Counted from the stretch's first letter, positions 1 through 8,740 are shown. The stretch: DNA of 64,000 nt from Ralstonia pickettii (GCF_016466415.2 NZ_CP066771.1:2356001-2420000); one strand, 5' to 3'. Notes: generated from the letters alone by a model not told the origin. A program made the numbers and translations.

Positions 1-266
1 GTTTTGCGCGCGTCATTACCGATCGGGCGACGTTCGCCTACCTGTGCGATGTGTTCGTGCTGCCGGCGTTGCGCGGGAAAGGCATCTCACACGCTTTGAT
101 GGACTTCCTGCGCGAGCACCCTGACCTGCAGACGCTGCGCCGCACAGTGCTCGTAACAACGGGCGCCGACTGGCTTTATCGCAAACACGGCTTTGCCGAT
201 GTGCCGGAGGGTGTCGGGTTCATGCAATTGCATCGGCCGAATATCTACACAGCGGCTTCTGCCTGA
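1..266 (+). CDS. GNAT-family N-acetyltransferase, C-terminal part (start lies before the window)
   Basis: The reading frame is open from base 3 to a TGA at 264-266, so about 87 C-terminal residues are visible. The segment LPALRGKGISHALMDFL has the R-G-x-G-x-(S/A) acetyl-CoA pyrophosphate-binding signature of GNAT motif A. A later LYRKHGF matches the usual Y-x-x-x-GF near the end of GNAT folds. The family transfers an acetyl group from acetyl-CoA to an amine; the substrate cannot be told from this fragment. It converges on the liv operon across a shared terminator hairpin. Confidence 0.8.
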   Translation, partial: FARVITDRATFAYLCDVFVLPALRGKGISHALMDFLREHPDLQTLRRTVLVTTGADWLYRKHGFADVPEGVGFMQLHRPNIYTAASA

Positions 267-280
267 AACGCGGGTCGCGC

Positions 281-316
281 GCAAAAGAAAAAGCCCCGCA
301 ATCGCGGGGCTTTCTC
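281..316 (-). terminator. Bidirectional intrinsic terminator between the GNAT gene and livF
   Basis: Stem AGCCCCGC (292-299) pairs with GCGGGGCT (304-311) around a 4-nt loop. On the minus strand it is followed by TTTTCTTTT, 22 nt after the livF stop; on the plus strand it is followed by TTTCT. It can end both convergent transcripts, more strongly livF. Confidence 0.85.
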
Positions 317-333
317 GTGGTGCTTGAGGGTGC

Positions 334-1050
334 TTACTCGCCCAGGTAGGCCGCACGCACCTTCGGATCGTCCAGCATCTGCTTGGCATCGCCGCTCATG
401 GTGATGAGACCGGAGTCCATCACGTAGCCGCGGTGCGCAGCCTGGAGTGCCAAGCGCGCGTTCTGCTCGACGAGCAGCACGGTCACGCCTTGCGCCGAGA
501 TGTCGCGCACGACCTCGAAGATCTTCTCCACCATGATCGGCGAGAGACCCATCGACGGCTCATCCAGCAGCAGCAGCTTCGGTTGGCTCATCAGCGCACG
601 CGCCATGGCCAGCATCTGCTGCTCGCCGCCCGACATCGTGCCGGCCAGCTGGTTTGCACGTTCCTTCAGGCGCGGGAAGATGCCGAACATGCGGTCGATG
701 TCAGCCTTGATGTTGGCCTCGTCGTTGCGCGTGAAGGCACCCATCTGCAGGTTTTCAACGATGGTCATGCGCGCGAACACGCCGCGGCCTTCCGGCACCA
801 TCGCCAGACCCTGCTTGAGCAGGTTGTAGCTCGGCACGCCCTTGATGGACTTGCCCAGATACTGCACGTCACCGCCGGCCCAGCCCTGCAGGCCGGTGAT
901 GGCCTTCATGGTGGTCGTCTTGCCGGCGCCGTTGGCACCAATCAGCGTGACCAGCTCACCTTCGCGAATCTCCAGATCCACGCCCTTCACCGCCTGGATG
1001 CCGCCGTAAGCGACCTTCAGGCTGTCGATCTTCAACATTACTGGTTTCAT
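334..1050 (-). CDS. livF: High-affinity branched-chain amino acid ABC transporter, ATP-binding protein LivF
   Basis: This 238-residue cytoplasmic ATPase is one of two nucleotide-binding subunits that drive branched-chain amino acid import. Walker A is GANGAGKTT (about residues 38-46), the signature is MSGGEQQML (about 139-147), and Walker B is LLLLDEPSMGLSP with an H-loop-like VEQN further on. Length and the GVDLEIREGELV lead-in are typical of LivF. The start has a GAGGA ribosome site 7-8 nt upstream. It is the last gene of the minus-strand operon, 16 nt after livG, and ends at a strong terminator. Confidence 0.95.
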   Translation of the reverse strand: MKPVMLKIDSLKVAYGGIQAVKGVDLEIREGELVTLIGANGAGKTTTMKAITGLQGWAGGDVQYLGKSIKGVPSYNLLKQGLAMVPEGRGVFARMTIVENLQMGAFTRNDEANIKADIDRMFGIFPRLKERANQLAGTMSGGEQQMLAMARALMSQPKLLLLDEPSMGLSPIMVEKIFEVVRDISAQGVTVLLVEQNARLALQAAHRGYVMDSGLITMSGDAKQMLDDPKVRAAYLGE

Positions 1051-1066
1051 ATTCCGTTCCTCTGCG

Positions 1067-1843
1067 TCAGTGCGCTGACGCGCCGAGGTAGGCCTCGATC
1101 ACGGCCGGGTTGCTCTGCACTTCATGTGGCAAGCCTTGTGCGATCACCTTGCCGTAATCCAGCACGGTCAGGCGGTTGCACAGGCCCATCACCAGCTTCA
1201 CATCGTGCTCGATCAGCAGGATGGTCTTGCCGTCGGAACGGATCTTGTCGAGCAGGCCACGGAGTTCCACCTTTTCCGTGGCGTTCATGCCGGCGGCCGG
1301 CTCGTCCAGAGCCAGCAGCTTGGGCTGCGTGGCCAGGGCACGGGCGATTTCCAGACGACGCTGGTGGCCATACGACAGGTTGCGCGCCGTGTAGTTGGCG
1401 TACTTGCCGATGCCGACGTAGTCCAGCAGATCATGCGCCCAGTCTTCGATGGACTGCTCTTCCTCGCGTGCCGCCTTGGTGCGGAACACCGCGCCGATCA
1501 GGCCCGCCTTGGTGCGCACGTGGCGGCCCACCATGACGTTTTCCGCCGCAGTCATGTCGCCGAACAGGCGGATGTTCTGGAACGTGCGAGCAATGCCGGC
1601 CTTGGCCACTTCGTGCACAGCGGTCGGCTGGTAGGGCGTGCCGCCCAGCACAAACTCGCCTGCGTCAGGCGTGTACAGGCCCGTGATGACGTTGAAGAAC
1701 GTGGTCTTGCCGGCGCCGTTCGGGCCGATCAGACCGTAGATTTCGCCTTCGCGAATTTCCAGGCTCACGTCGGACAGCGCTTGCAGGCCGCCGAAACGCT
1801 TCTGGACTCCTCGGATCGAGAGGAGGACGTTGTTATTGCTCAT
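1067..1843 (-). CDS. livG: High-affinity branched-chain amino acid ABC transporter, ATP-binding protein LivG
   Basis: This is the second ATPase of the transporter, 258 residues. It has Walker A GPNGAGKTT, a LivG-type NVMVGRH segment, the signature LSYGHQRRLE and Walker B LLALDEPAAGMN. LivG forms a heterodimer with LivF under the LivH-LivM pore. I chose the ATG at 1841-1843 because GGAGG lies about 7 nt upstream; the frame is open to an ATG at 1876, but that start would overlap livM and has no ribosome site. The gene begins 13 nt after the livM stop. Confidence 0.95.
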   Translation of the reverse strand: MSNNNVLLSIRGVQKRFGGLQALSDVSLEIREGEIYGLIGPNGAGKTTFFNVITGLYTPDAGEFVLGGTPYQPTAVHEVAKAGIARTFQNIRLFGDMTAAENVMVGRHVRTKAGLIGAVFRTKAAREEEQSIEDWAHDLLDYVGIGKYANYTARNLSYGHQRRLEIARALATQPKLLALDEPAAGMNATEKVELRGLLDKIRSDGKTILLIEHDVKLVMGLCNRLTVLDYGKVIAQGLPHEVQSNPAVIEAYLGASAH

Positions 1844-1856
1844 GTGCGTGCCTCCA

Positions 1857-2984
1857 TCAGATACGGGACAGTCCACCAGCCCGCTGCTTTTGCGGACGGT
1901 CTTCCTTGCGCGGCGAGGGCCACAGGCCCGACGGGCGATACAGCATCACCACCACCATCGCCAGGCCGAACAGCAGCTGACGAAGCACTTCCGCTTCCAC
2001 GATCACATGGCCGAACAGCTTGTTCTGCACCGGCTCGGCCAGCGCACGCAGCAACTCCTGGAAACCGACCAGCAGAATGCCGCCCAGGATCACGCCCGGG
2101 ATATGGCCCATGCCGCCCAGCACCACGATCGCCAGGATGTAGATCGACTCCCACAGCACGAACGATTCCGGCGACACGAAGCCCTGGAACGACGCGAACA
2201 TCGCACCCGACACGCCACCGAACGACGCACCCATCGCAAAGGCCAGCAGCTTGATGTTGCGCGTGTTGATGCCCATCGCCTTGGCGGCGATTTCATCTTC
2301 ACGCAGCGCCACCCATGCACGACCGATACGCGAGTTCTGCAACCGCAGGCACACGATGATGATGATCGCGGCCAGGATCACGAACAGGTAGTAGTACATG
2401 TAGACCGAGTCGAAGCGGATGCCGAAGAAATCGTGGCGCTTCGAAAAGTCGAACCCGAAGATCTTGACCGGCTCGATCAGGTTGATGCCCTTCGGACCGT
2501 TGGTGATGTTCACCGGGCGGTCGAGGTTGTTCATGAAGATCCGGATGATTTCACCAAAGCCCAGCGTCACGATGGCGAGGTAGTCACCGCGCAGCTTCAG
2601 CACCGGCGTGCCCAGCAGAATACCGAATAGCGCCGCCAGCCCGGCTCCGAGCGGAATCACCCACCATACGATCAGGTGCAGCCCGTTAGGGAACAGGTTG
2701 TGGATCCACTCGAACTGATTGGACAGGTGCGGCGAACCCAGCAACGCCATCATGTAGGCACCCACCGCATAGAACGCGATGTAGCCCAGGTCGAGCAGGC
2801 CGGCAAAGCCCACCACGATGTTCAGGCCCAGGGCCAGCATGATGTACAGCAGTGCGAAGTCCAGCACGCGCACCCAGTAGTTGCCACCTGCGGCTCCCAC
2901 GATGAACGGCGCGAAGATCGCAAGGATCAGGAAGCCGTACAACGCGGCGCGCGTCTTCATCGGCGCTTTGAAATTTTCTGTCAT
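1857..2984 (-). CDS. livM: High-affinity branched-chain amino acid ABC transporter, permease LivM
   Basis: This is a 375-residue inner-membrane permease with many hydrophobic segments, e.g. YGFLILAIFAPFIVGAA near the N terminus and LFVILAAIIIIVCL mid-protein. The EAA-type cytoplasmic loop RIGRAWVALREDEIAAKAMG is typical of LivM. It pairs with LivH to form the pore. The start at 2984 (MTENFKAPMK) has a GGGAG ribosome site; a longer frame to 3059 lacks one and would run into livH. It lies 13 nt after livH. The C-terminal tail is basic (RKEDRPQKQR). Confidence 0.95.
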   Translation of the reverse strand: MTENFKAPMKTRAALYGFLILAIFAPFIVGAAGGNYWVRVLDFALLYIMLALGLNIVVGFAGLLDLGYIAFYAVGAYMMALLGSPHLSNQFEWIHNLFPNGLHLIVWWVIPLGAGLAALFGILLGTPVLKLRGDYLAIVTLGFGEIIRIFMNNLDRPVNITNGPKGINLIEPVKIFGFDFSKRHDFFGIRFDSVYMYYYLFVILAAIIIIVCLRLQNSRIGRAWVALREDEIAAKAMGINTRNIKLLAFAMGASFGGVSGAMFASFQGFVSPESFVLWESIYILAIVVLGGMGHIPGVILGGILLVGFQELLRALAEPVQNKLFGHVIVEAEVLRQLLFGLAMVVVMLYRPSGLWPSPRKEDRPQKQRAGGLSRI

Positions 2985-2997
2985 GGCGCTCCCCTTC

Positions 2998-3933
2998 TTA
3001 TGCGCGGTCCGCAACGCGTTCGCCCATGATGCCGGACGGGCGGAACAGCAGCACGCCAATCAGCACGATGAATGCGAACACATCCTGGTAGTTCGAACCG
3101 AACACACCGCCAGTCAGATCGCCGATGTAACCGGCACCCAGTGCTTCGATCAAGCCCAGCAGCATGCCGCCGACCATGGCGCCGGCCAGGTTGCCGATGC
3201 CGCCCAGCACCGCGGCGGTAAACGCCTTCAGGCCGGGGATGAAGCCCATGTAGAAGTGGGCGTTGCCGTAGTTGGTCGCCATCATTACGCCGGCAACCGC
3301 TGCCATGGCAGCACCGATCATGAAGGTGGCGGAGATCACGAAGTTCGGGTTGACGCCCATCAGGCCGGCCACACGCTGGTTCTCGGCGGTCGCGCGCATT
3401 GCGCGGCCGAGCTTAGTGCGGTTGACCAGCAGGATCAGCCCGACCATCACCAGGATCGACACCAGGATGATGACGATTTCCTTGCCCGTGATGGTCGCGC
3501 CCGTGGAGCCGATATCAATCGGGTTCGAGGGCAGCAGTTGCGGGAAGGTCAGCGGGTTGCGCGACCAGATCATCATCGCCAGCGTCTGCAGCACGATCGA
3601 CACGCCGATCGCCGTGATCAGCGGCGCCAGGCGCGGCGCGTTGCGTAGCGGCCGGTAGGCGACACGTTCGATGGTGTAGGCCACGATGGCGCAGACCGGC
3701 ATGGCAAACAGCAACGCGAACACCAGCGTGAGCCAGTCAGGCAGATTGGGGAAGTACTTCTGGAGAAAGTTGATGGCGGTCAGGGCAGACATTGCACCGA
3801 CCATCAGAACATCGCCGTGGGCGAAGTTGATGATGCCGAGAATACCGTAGACCATGGTGTAGCCAAGTGCGATCAGCGCGTAAATGCTGCCGAGCACCAG
3901 ACCGTTCACGATCTGCTGGATAAAGATATCCAT
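2998..3933 (-). CDS. livH: High-affinity branched-chain amino acid ABC transporter, permease LivH
   Basis: This 311-residue membrane permease starts with the characteristic FIQQIVNGLVLGSIYALIAL and contains GYTMVYGILGIINFAHGD, the highly conserved LivH opening. The EAA-like loop is RTKLGRAMRATAENQRVAGL. An AGGAG site lies about 8 nt before the ATG at 3931-3933, which rejects an in-frame extension of 55 codons. It follows the binding-protein gene by about 210 nt with a terminator between them, so readthrough probably sets a high ratio of binding protein to permease. Confidence 0.95.
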   Translation of the reverse strand: MDIFIQQIVNGLVLGSIYALIALGYTMVYGILGIINFAHGDVLMVGAMSALTAINFLQKYFPNLPDWLTLVFALLFAMPVCAIVAYTIERVAYRPLRNAPRLAPLITAIGVSIVLQTLAMMIWSRNPLTFPQLLPSNPIDIGSTGATITGKEIVIILVSILVMVGLILLVNRTKLGRAMRATAENQRVAGLMGVNPNFVISATFMIGAAMAAVAGVMMATNYGNAHFYMGFIPGLKAFTAAVLGGIGNLAGAMVGGMLLGLIEALGAGYIGDLTGGVFGSNYQDVFAFIVLIGVLLFRPSGIMGERVADRA

Positions 3934-4084
3934 GAGAACAGCTCCTGCTATGCCTTGCTTTGTTGTAGGCGACGGGATGACGTGCCCGCAAGGTATGCGA
4001 TCAATCGGATGGGTAAGGTGAGGTTGCTGGTAAGCGGCCTGCCGAACGCGCCCATGGTGAGGGCCTTGTGTAACTGGCGAGGCT

Positions 4085-4122
4085 ATAAAAAACGGCACCG
4101 CTAGGGTAGGCGCGGTGCCGTT
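4085..4122 (-). terminator. Intrinsic terminator or attenuator after the liv binding-protein gene
   Basis: AACGGCACCGC (4091-4101) pairs with GCGGTGCCGTT (4112-4122), an 11-bp perfect stem with a 10-nt loop. On the minus strand it ends in TTTTTT. It lies 22 nt after the binding-protein stop and inside the transporter operon, so it probably cuts expression of livHMGF relative to the binding protein. Confidence 0.85.
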
Positions 4123-4143
4123 TTCAGGGCGGTAGCCCTTCGA

Positions 4144-5349
4144 TTACATCTTCACAACGTCAAGAACGCTCTTCTTCTTGTCCTTGTAGTTGTACAGGGT
4201 GATGGAGCCTTGCTTCAGGTCACCCTTGTCGTCGAACGCGATGTTGCCGATCACGCCGTTGTAGTTGGTTGCCGGCATGGCAGCCAGGATCTTGGCCGGA
4301 TCGGTCGAGTTGGCACGCTTCATCGCATCGATGATCACGTTGACGGCGTCATACGTGAACGGTGCGTAGATCTGCACCGGCGTGTTGAAGCGCGCTTGGT
4401 ACTTCTTCTCGAAGTCCGCGCCCTTCTCCATCTTCGACAGCGCCAGGCCTGCTTCCGAGCAGACGATGTTGTCGATCGCGTCGCCGGCCAGTTCGGCCAC
4501 CTTGTCGGTACACACGCCGTCGCCGCCAACGATCTTGGCCGTGATGCCCAGTTCCTTGGCTTGCTTGGCGAACGGACCGCCGGTGGCGTCCATGCCGCCG
4601 TACATGATCACGTCCGGCTTCTTGCCCTTGATCTTGGTCAGAATGGCCTTGAAGTCGGTCGCCTTGTCGTTGGTCGCCTCACGCGCCACGACGTTCACGC
4701 CGTCAGCCTTCGCGGTCTTCTCGAACTCGTCAGCCAGGCCCTTACCGTAGGCGGTGGCATCGTCAACAATTGCCACGGTCTTGGCGCCCAGGGTCTTGGC
4801 GGCGTAGTTTGCCAGTGCCGGGCCTTGCTGCGCGTCGGTGGCCACCACGCGGTAGGTCGTCTTGAAGCCTTGCTTGGTGTAGTCGGGGTTCGTCGACGAC
4901 GGCGAGATCTGCACGATGCCTGCATCGCTGTAGATCTTCGAGGCCGGGATCGAAACGCCCGAGTTCAGGTGGCCGACAACGGCAACAACGTGCTCGTCAA
5001 CCAGCTTCTGCGCCACGGCGGTGCCCGTCTTCGGGTCGCCTGCATCGTCTTCACCGACCAGTTCCAGCTTGATCTTCTTGCCGTCGATGGTCAGGCCTTC
5101 CTTGTTGGCTTCTTCAACGGCCAGACGTGCACCGTTTTCGTTGTCTTTGCCAAGGTGAGCAATACCGCCCGTGAGCGGAGCCGCGTGACCAATCTTGACG
5201 ACGGTCTCGCCGCCGGCAGCCGCCGCCGGAGCCGACGTTGCTGCAGGTGCAGCAGCTTGGTTTGCGGGCTTTTCCTCGTTCTTACCGCAAGCTGCTACGA
5301 GTGCCACGGCAGCCGCAAGCGGCAGAACTTTGGCAAACTTAATTTGCAT
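4144..5349 (-). CDS. livK: Branched-chain amino acid ABC transporter substrate-binding lipoprotein
   Basis: This is a 401-residue periplasmic type I binding protein. The N terminus has a lipoprotein signal with lipobox LVAAC (Cys about residue 21), followed by a Pro/Ala-rich linker and then the mature fold starting at VVKIGHAAPLTGG. Family marks include NGARLAVEEAN, VVAVVGHLNSGVSIPASKIY and QISPSSTNPDYT. It delivers leucine, isoleucine or valine to LivHM, or possibly a related amino acid; the exact ligand is not readable. A ribosome site AGGAGATC precedes the ATG. It has its own promoter (5441-5468) and heads the operon. LivK, LivJ and BraC are names for the same family. Confidence 0.93.
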   Translation of the reverse strand: MQIKFAKVLPLAAAVALVAACGKNEEKPANQAAAPAATSAPAAAAGGETVVKIGHAAPLTGGIAHLGKDNENGARLAVEEANKEGLTIDGKKIKLELVGEDDAGDPKTGTAVAQKLVDEHVVAVVGHLNSGVSIPASKIYSDAGIVQISPSSTNPDYTKQGFKTTYRVVATDAQQGPALANYAAKTLGAKTVAIVDDATAYGKGLADEFEKTAKADGVNVVAREATNDKATDFKAILTKIKGKKPDVIMYGGMDATGGPFAKQAKELGITAKIVGGDGVCTDKVAELAGDAIDNIVCSEAGLALSKMEKGADFEKKYQARFNTPVQIYAPFTYDAVNVIIDAMKRANSTDPAKILAAMPATNYNGVIGNIAFDDKGDLKQGSITLYNYKDKKKSVLDVVKM

Positions 5350-5419
5350 GAGTGATCTCCTAGATCTCGCAAGAGCAAGAAGAGCGTCCTGCCTCCCGGC
5401 CGCTCCCCCCGCGCCGATT

Positions 5420-5434
5420 GTTTCAATTTGAAAC
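5420..5434. promoter_or_regulatory. 15-bp palindrome just downstream of the liv promoter, candidate operator
   Basis: GTTTCAA (5420-5426) and TTGAAAC (5428-5434) form a perfect inverted repeat around one base. On the minus strand it starts 6 nt past the -10 box, so it would cover the transcription start. The position fits a repressor or Lrp-like site. The protein that binds it is unknown. Confidence 0.4.
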
Positions 5435-5440
5435 GCGCGA

Positions 5441-5468
5441 ATTGTATCCCCTTTTATTGCGGATGCAA
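5441..5468 (-). promoter_or_regulatory. Sigma-70-type promoter of the liv binding-protein operon
   Basis: Reading the minus strand, TTGCAT (5463-5468) and TACAAT (5441-5446) are separated by 16 nt, giving 4/6 and 5/6 matches to the -35 and -10 consensus. The predicted start is about 85 nt upstream of the binding-protein ATG. The remaining sequence from 5470 to 5725 holds no gene I can support. Confidence 0.55.
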
Positions 5469-5729
5469 TACGCGTCGCAACAACGATTTTTGCAGTAACT
5501 ACGCCGCTTTACGGGCTTTCCCCAATGCCCAAACAGGCGTCATTTCGCGCAGGCATTCGCGAACGGCGCATAGGCTAATCAAGAAGCGTGCCAGAGTAGG
5601 GGAAACCCCCTATTCATGCGGCTCGGCGGGCAATTGCCACGGCAAATCAAGGCTTCGCCGGTATTGACGAGGTTTTTGCGACGCACAAAACAATACGGCC
5701 ACTCCCGGAGAAGTAGCCGTCGATTCCTC

Positions 5730-5778
5730 AAAAGCGCTTTATGCACCGCATTAGGGCGCACCGTTTTTGTGCGCTTTT
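5730..5778 (-). terminator. Possible terminator downstream of ispH
   Basis: AAAAGCGC (5730-5737) is complementary to GCGCTTTT (5771-5778), with an alternative inner stem GCGCAC (5756-5761) / GTGCGC (5769-5774). The element lies 25-70 nt past the ispH stop and ends in TTTT on either strand. The large loop makes it a weaker call than the other terminators. Confidence 0.4.
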
Positions 5779-5802
5779 AAGTGGGCATTTACATAAAGGG
5801 AT

Positions 5803-6786
5803 TCAATTCATTTGAAGCCCCCTCGGAAGGGGGAAGGACATGTTTTCCTGAATGCCGTCGAGCGGACGCACGGTGCGGGCGCCCAGCGCCTTGAGCCGAT
5901 CGACGATCGATTGCGCCAACTCCTCGGGAGCCGACGCACCGGCGGTCAGGCCCACGCGACGCTTGCCGGCTACCCATTCAGGTTTGACCTGTTCAGGCGT
6001 ATCCACCATATAGGCAGGCACTCCAAGCTTTTCGGCCAACTCGCGCAGGCGATTCGAGTTCGAGCTGTTCGGGCTGCCGACTACGATCACCACTTCCACT
6101 TGCGGTGCCATGAACTTCACAGCGTCTTGCCGATTCTGCGTCGCGTAGCAGATGTCCTGCTTCTTCGGCTCGTGCACCGCCGGAAAGCGTGCCTTGATGG
6201 CCGCCACGATTTCCTGGGTCTCATCCACCGACAGCGTGGTCTGCGTCACGTAGGCCAGACGCGTCGAGTCTTTCACCTCGAGATGCGCAACTTCATCGAC
6301 AGACTCAACCAGCAGCATGCCGTCGTTGGCCTGCCCCATGGTGCCTTCCACCTCGGGATGGCCCTTGTGCCCAATCATGATGATCTCGAAACCCTGCGCA
6401 CGCATCTTCGAGACTTCCACGTGCACCTTGGTCACCAGCGGGCAGGTCGCATCGAACACGCGCAAGCCGCGCGCCTCCGCCGCCTCACGCACCGCCCGCG
6501 ACACACCGTGCGCACTGAAAATGACCGTGCCACCCACCGGCACGTCGTCGAGTTCCTGCACGAACACCGCGCCCTTGTTGCGCAGATCGCCAACCACATA
6601 GGCGTTGTGCACGATCTCGTGACGAACGTAAATCGGCGCGCCGAACAACTCCAGCGCGCGCTCGACGATCTCGATGGCGCGATCCACGCCGGCGCAGAAA
6701 CCGCGCGGCTGCGCCAGCAAAACCTCGGCGTCGGCCTGGGTGACAGGATCAATGGGATCGAGCGGGGCGTTCACAGCGTTGCTCAT
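5803..6786 (-). CDS. ispH: 4-hydroxy-3-methylbut-2-enyl diphosphate reductase
   Basis: IspH makes IPP and DMAPP from HMBPP in the last step of the MEP isoprenoid pathway, using a [4Fe-4S] cluster. This 327-residue protein carries the three cluster cysteines in [23 protein letters not shown] and [13 protein letters not shown], and the HGVS and [11 protein letters not shown] substrate segments. Length is typical; the C-terminal tail after [10 protein letters not shown] is short and variable in the family. It starts one base after the stop of the FKBP gene, so the two are co-transcribed, an arrangement also known from E. coli (fkpB-ispH). Confidence 0.97.
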   Translation of the reverse strand: MSNAVNAPLDPIDPVTQADAEVLLAQPRGFCAGVDRAIEIVERALELFGAPIYVRHEIVHNAYVVGDLRNKGAVFVQELDDVPVGGTVIFSAHGVSRAVREAAEARGLRVFDATCPLVTKVHVEVSKMRAQGFEIIMIGHKGHPEVEGTMGQANDGMLLVESVDEVAHLEVKDSTRLAYVTQTTLSVDETQEIVAAIKARFPAVHEPKKQDICYATQNRQDAVKFMAPQVEVVIVVGSPNSSNSNRLRELAEKLGVPAYMVDTPEQVKPEWVAGKRRVGLTAGASAPEELAQSIVDRLKALGARTVRPLDGIQENMSFPLPRGLQMN

Positions 6787-6787
6787 A

Positions 6788-7282
6788 TCAGAGGATGCCG
6801 ATCAGCTGGACTTCAAACACGATCGTCTGGCCGGCCAGCGGGTGGTTGAAGTCGAACAGTGCCGAGGTCTCGCCCACTTCCTTGAGCACACCGGCATATT
6901 TGCCGCCGCTCGGCGCATTGAACTCAACCAGGTCGCCCGGCTGGTAATCCTCTTCGAACGACGAGTTTTCGCGCAGCGTGGCCAGCGACACCCGCTGCAG
7001 CAGTTCAGGATTGCGGGGGCCGAACGCGTGCTCGGGAGCCAGGCGGAACGTCGTGCGCTCGCCTTCGCGCATACCGAGCAGTGCCTGCTCCAGCGTGGGC
7101 GCCATCTGCCCTTGGCCGAGCAGCAGCGTTGCCGGCTTGTCGTCGAAGGTGGTGACGATGTCCGTGTCGTTTTCCAGCGCGATGCGGTAGTGCAGCGTCA
7201 GAAAGGAATCCGGGCCGACCACCTTGCCTGCGCCGCTTGGCGTCGCCGCGGACGCCTCGTTCACCAAATTTTGCACGCTCAA
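6788..7282 (-). CDS. fkpB: FKBP-type peptidyl-prolyl cis-trans isomerase, FkpB/SlpA type
   Basis: This is a 164-residue SlpA-like PPIase that speeds proline isomerisation in the cytoplasm. The FKBP core runs from [18 protein letters not shown]-like residues through [26 protein letters not shown], with the IF (insert-in-flap) domain at about residues 85-140 ([15 protein letters not shown]), then [16 protein letters not shown]. The first codon of the longest frame is TTG at 7280-7282; a GTG two codons later (7276) has AGG about 6 nt upstream and may be the true start. Divergent from radC and coupled to ispH. Confidence 0.9.
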   Translation of the reverse strand: MSVQNLVNEASAATPSGAGKVVGPDSFLTLHYRIALENDTDIVTTFDDKPATLLLGQGQMAPTLEQALLGMREGERTTFRLAPEHAFGPRNPELLQRVSLATLRENSSFEEDYQPGDLVEFNAPSGGKYAGVLKEVGETSALFDFNHPLAGQTIVFEVQLIGIL

Positions 7283-7394
7283 CCTGCTTGACCAAAAAGT
7301 AACCCGCTATTGTACGTCAGCCCTTTGCGCGGCCGCAGGCGCGACGCGCGACGCACTCCCGCTTGCAGGGCCTTTCCTCCGCGTATCCCAACCT

Positions 7395-8069
7395 ATGGCA
7401 ATCATCGACTGGCCCGCCCATGAGCGGCCGCGTGAAAAACTGCTCGCCCACGGCCCCGCCGCCCTCTCCGATGCGGAACTGCTGGCCATCTTTCTGCGCG
7501 TGGGGATGCCGGGCAAAAGCGCCGTCGACCTCGCCCGGGAATTACTCACCCACTTTGGGTCGCTCGCCCGGCTATGTCACGCGTCACAACAAGAGTTCTC
7601 GTCAATCAACGGTATGGGCCCCGCCAAATACGCGCAACTGCACGCCCTACTGGAAGTTGCGCGACGCGCCCTCAAAGAAGACTTCACCCACGGCCAGACC
7701 TTTGACTCGCCACAAAGCGTGAAGAATTTCTTGCGCCTGACACTCGGCCACCGCCCACACGAAGTGTTCGCCTGCTTCTTTCTAGATGTACGGCACCGCC
7801 TGATCGCTTGGGAAGAACTCTTCCGCGGCACCCTGACCGAAGCACGCGTCTACCCGCGTGAGATCGCCAAGCGCGCGCTACATCACAATGCAGCCGCCGT
7901 GATCCTGGCCCACAACCACCCCACCGGCAACACCGAACCCAGCGAATCCGACGTCATCCTCACCCGCGAGCTGCGCCGCGCGCTGGCCATGCTCGACGTG
8001 ATCGTCCTTGATCACATGATCGTCGGCCGCAACCACGTCTACGGCTTTCTCGAACACGGCAAAATGTAG
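7395..8069 (+). CDS. radC: RadC family JAB-domain protein
   Basis: This 224-residue protein has an N-terminal helix-hairpin-helix part ([28 protein letters not shown], about residues 23-50; [15 protein letters not shown], about 75-90) and a C-terminal MPN/JAB domain with the metal signature [14 protein letters not shown] (about 174-187) and the upstream Glu in [18 protein letters not shown]. RadC was once tied to DNA repair, but its role is unsettled. I start at the [19 protein letters not shown] because the family begins there; the frame is open upstream to 7224, overlapping the divergent FKBP gene. No clear ribosome site. Confidence 0.92.
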   Translation: MAIIDWPAHERPREKLLAHGPAALSDAELLAIFLRVGMPGKSAVDLARELLTHFGSLARLCHASQQEFSSINGMGPAKYAQLHALLEVARRALKEDFTHGQTFDSPQSVKNFLRLTLGHRPHEVFACFFLDVRHRLIAWEELFRGTLTEARVYPREIAKRALHHNAAAVILAHNHPTGNTEPSESDVILTRELRRALAMLDVIVLDHMIVGRNHVYGFLEHGKM

Positions 8070-8116
8070 TGCCGATGCCGCATCGCACGGGGCCCAACGG
8101 CAATCCATCGATCTCG

Positions 8117-8146
8117 TTGATTTGTCAGCGGTTTTGTGTGTATAAT
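8117..8146 (+). promoter_or_regulatory. Promoter of the rpmB-rpmG operon
   Basis: TTGATT (8117-8122) and a perfect TATAAT (8141-8146) are separated by 18 nt, with TGTG directly before the -10 giving an extended -10. The expected start near 8153 leaves a leader of about 97 nt before rpmB. Confidence 0.8.
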
Positions 8147-8170
8147 CCGCGTTTCGCTGAAGTCCCACCT

Positions 8171-8223
8171 CTACAGTGGCGCTGCGCTTGGTTTTGGTCC
8201 CAGCGCCCGGTCGCAAACTGTAG
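8171..8223 (+). promoter_or_regulatory. Strong hairpin in the rpmB leader, candidate ribosomal-protein autoregulatory element
   Basis: CTACAGT (8171-8177) pairs with ACTGTAG (8217-8223), and directly inside it GGCGCTG (8178-8184) pairs with CAGCGCC (8201-8207). This gives 14 perfect pairs with a 9-nt bulge on the 3' side and a 16-nt loop. It sits wholly between the predicted transcript start and the ribosome site. Confidence 0.5.
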
Positions 8224-8249
8224 CCAACGAATTTAGTTAGGAGTGCTCC

Positions 8250-8483
8250 ATGGCACGCGTCTGTCAAGTGACCGGGAAAGCGCCGATGGTCGGCAATAAC
8301 GTTTCCCACGCAAACAACAAGACCAAGCGCCGTTTTCTGCCGAACCTGCAGAATCGCCGCTTCTGGGTCGAATCCGAAAACCGCTGGGTCAGCCTGCGCG
8401 TCTCGAACGCTGGTCTGCGCCTGATCGATAAAAAAGGCATCGACGAAGTGCTCGTGGACCTGCGCGCACGCGGCGAAGTCTAA
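8250..8483 (+). CDS. rpmB: 50S ribosomal protein L28
   Basis: This 77-residue basic protein begins with [20 protein letters not shown] and continues [15 protein letters not shown], the L28 signature. L28 is a late-assembling protein of the large ribosomal subunit. AGGAG lies 7-8 nt before the ATG. It is the first gene of the rpmB-rpmG operon, the same pairing as in E. coli. Only one of the possible zinc-binding cysteines of C+ L28 forms is present, so this is the zinc-free form. Confidence 0.97.
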   Translation: MARVCQVTGKAPMVGNNVSHANNKTKRRFLPNLQNRRFWVESENRWVSLRVSNAGLRLIDKKGIDEVLVDLRARGEV

Positions 8484-8496
8484 TTAGGAGTTAAAC

Positions 8497-8667
8497 ATGG
8501 CCAGCAAAGGCGGACGCGACAAGATCAAGCTGGAATCGACCGCAGGTACGGGTCATTTCTACACGACCACCAAGAACAAGCGCACCAAGCCGGAAAAGAT
8601 GGAGATCATGAAGTTCGATCCCGTCGCCCGCAAGCACGTCGCTTACAAGGAAACCAAGATCAAGTGA
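8497..8667 (+). CDS. rpmG: 50S ribosomal protein L33
   Basis: This is a 56-codon gene 13 nt after rpmB, with an AGGAG ribosome site. The protein starts [20 protein letters not shown] and ends YKETKIK, the L33 pattern; it has no cysteines, so it is the zinc-independent form. L33 sits near the ribosomal E site. It is followed within 50 nt by the operon terminator. Confidence 0.97.
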   Translation: MASKGGRDKIKLESTAGTGHFYTTTKNKRTKPEKMEIMKFDPVARKHVAYKETKIK

Positions 8668-8712
8668 TCCTCGCGGATTGCATATCTTGTTTCCGTCGGC
8701 ATGATCGACAGC

Positions 8713-8740
8713 AAAAACCCGCTTTCAAGCGGGTTTTTTG
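8713..8740 (+). terminator. Intrinsic terminator of rpmB-rpmG
   Basis: CCCGCTT (8718-8724) pairs with AAGCGGG (8727-8733), flanked by AAAAA and a TTTTTT run. It stops the ribosomal operon before nadB. Confidence 0.9.

Noticed and set aside
5428-5667. 79-codon ORF in the liv-ispH gap
   Set aside because: It overlaps the liv promoter and has no ribosome site or protein-like make-up.
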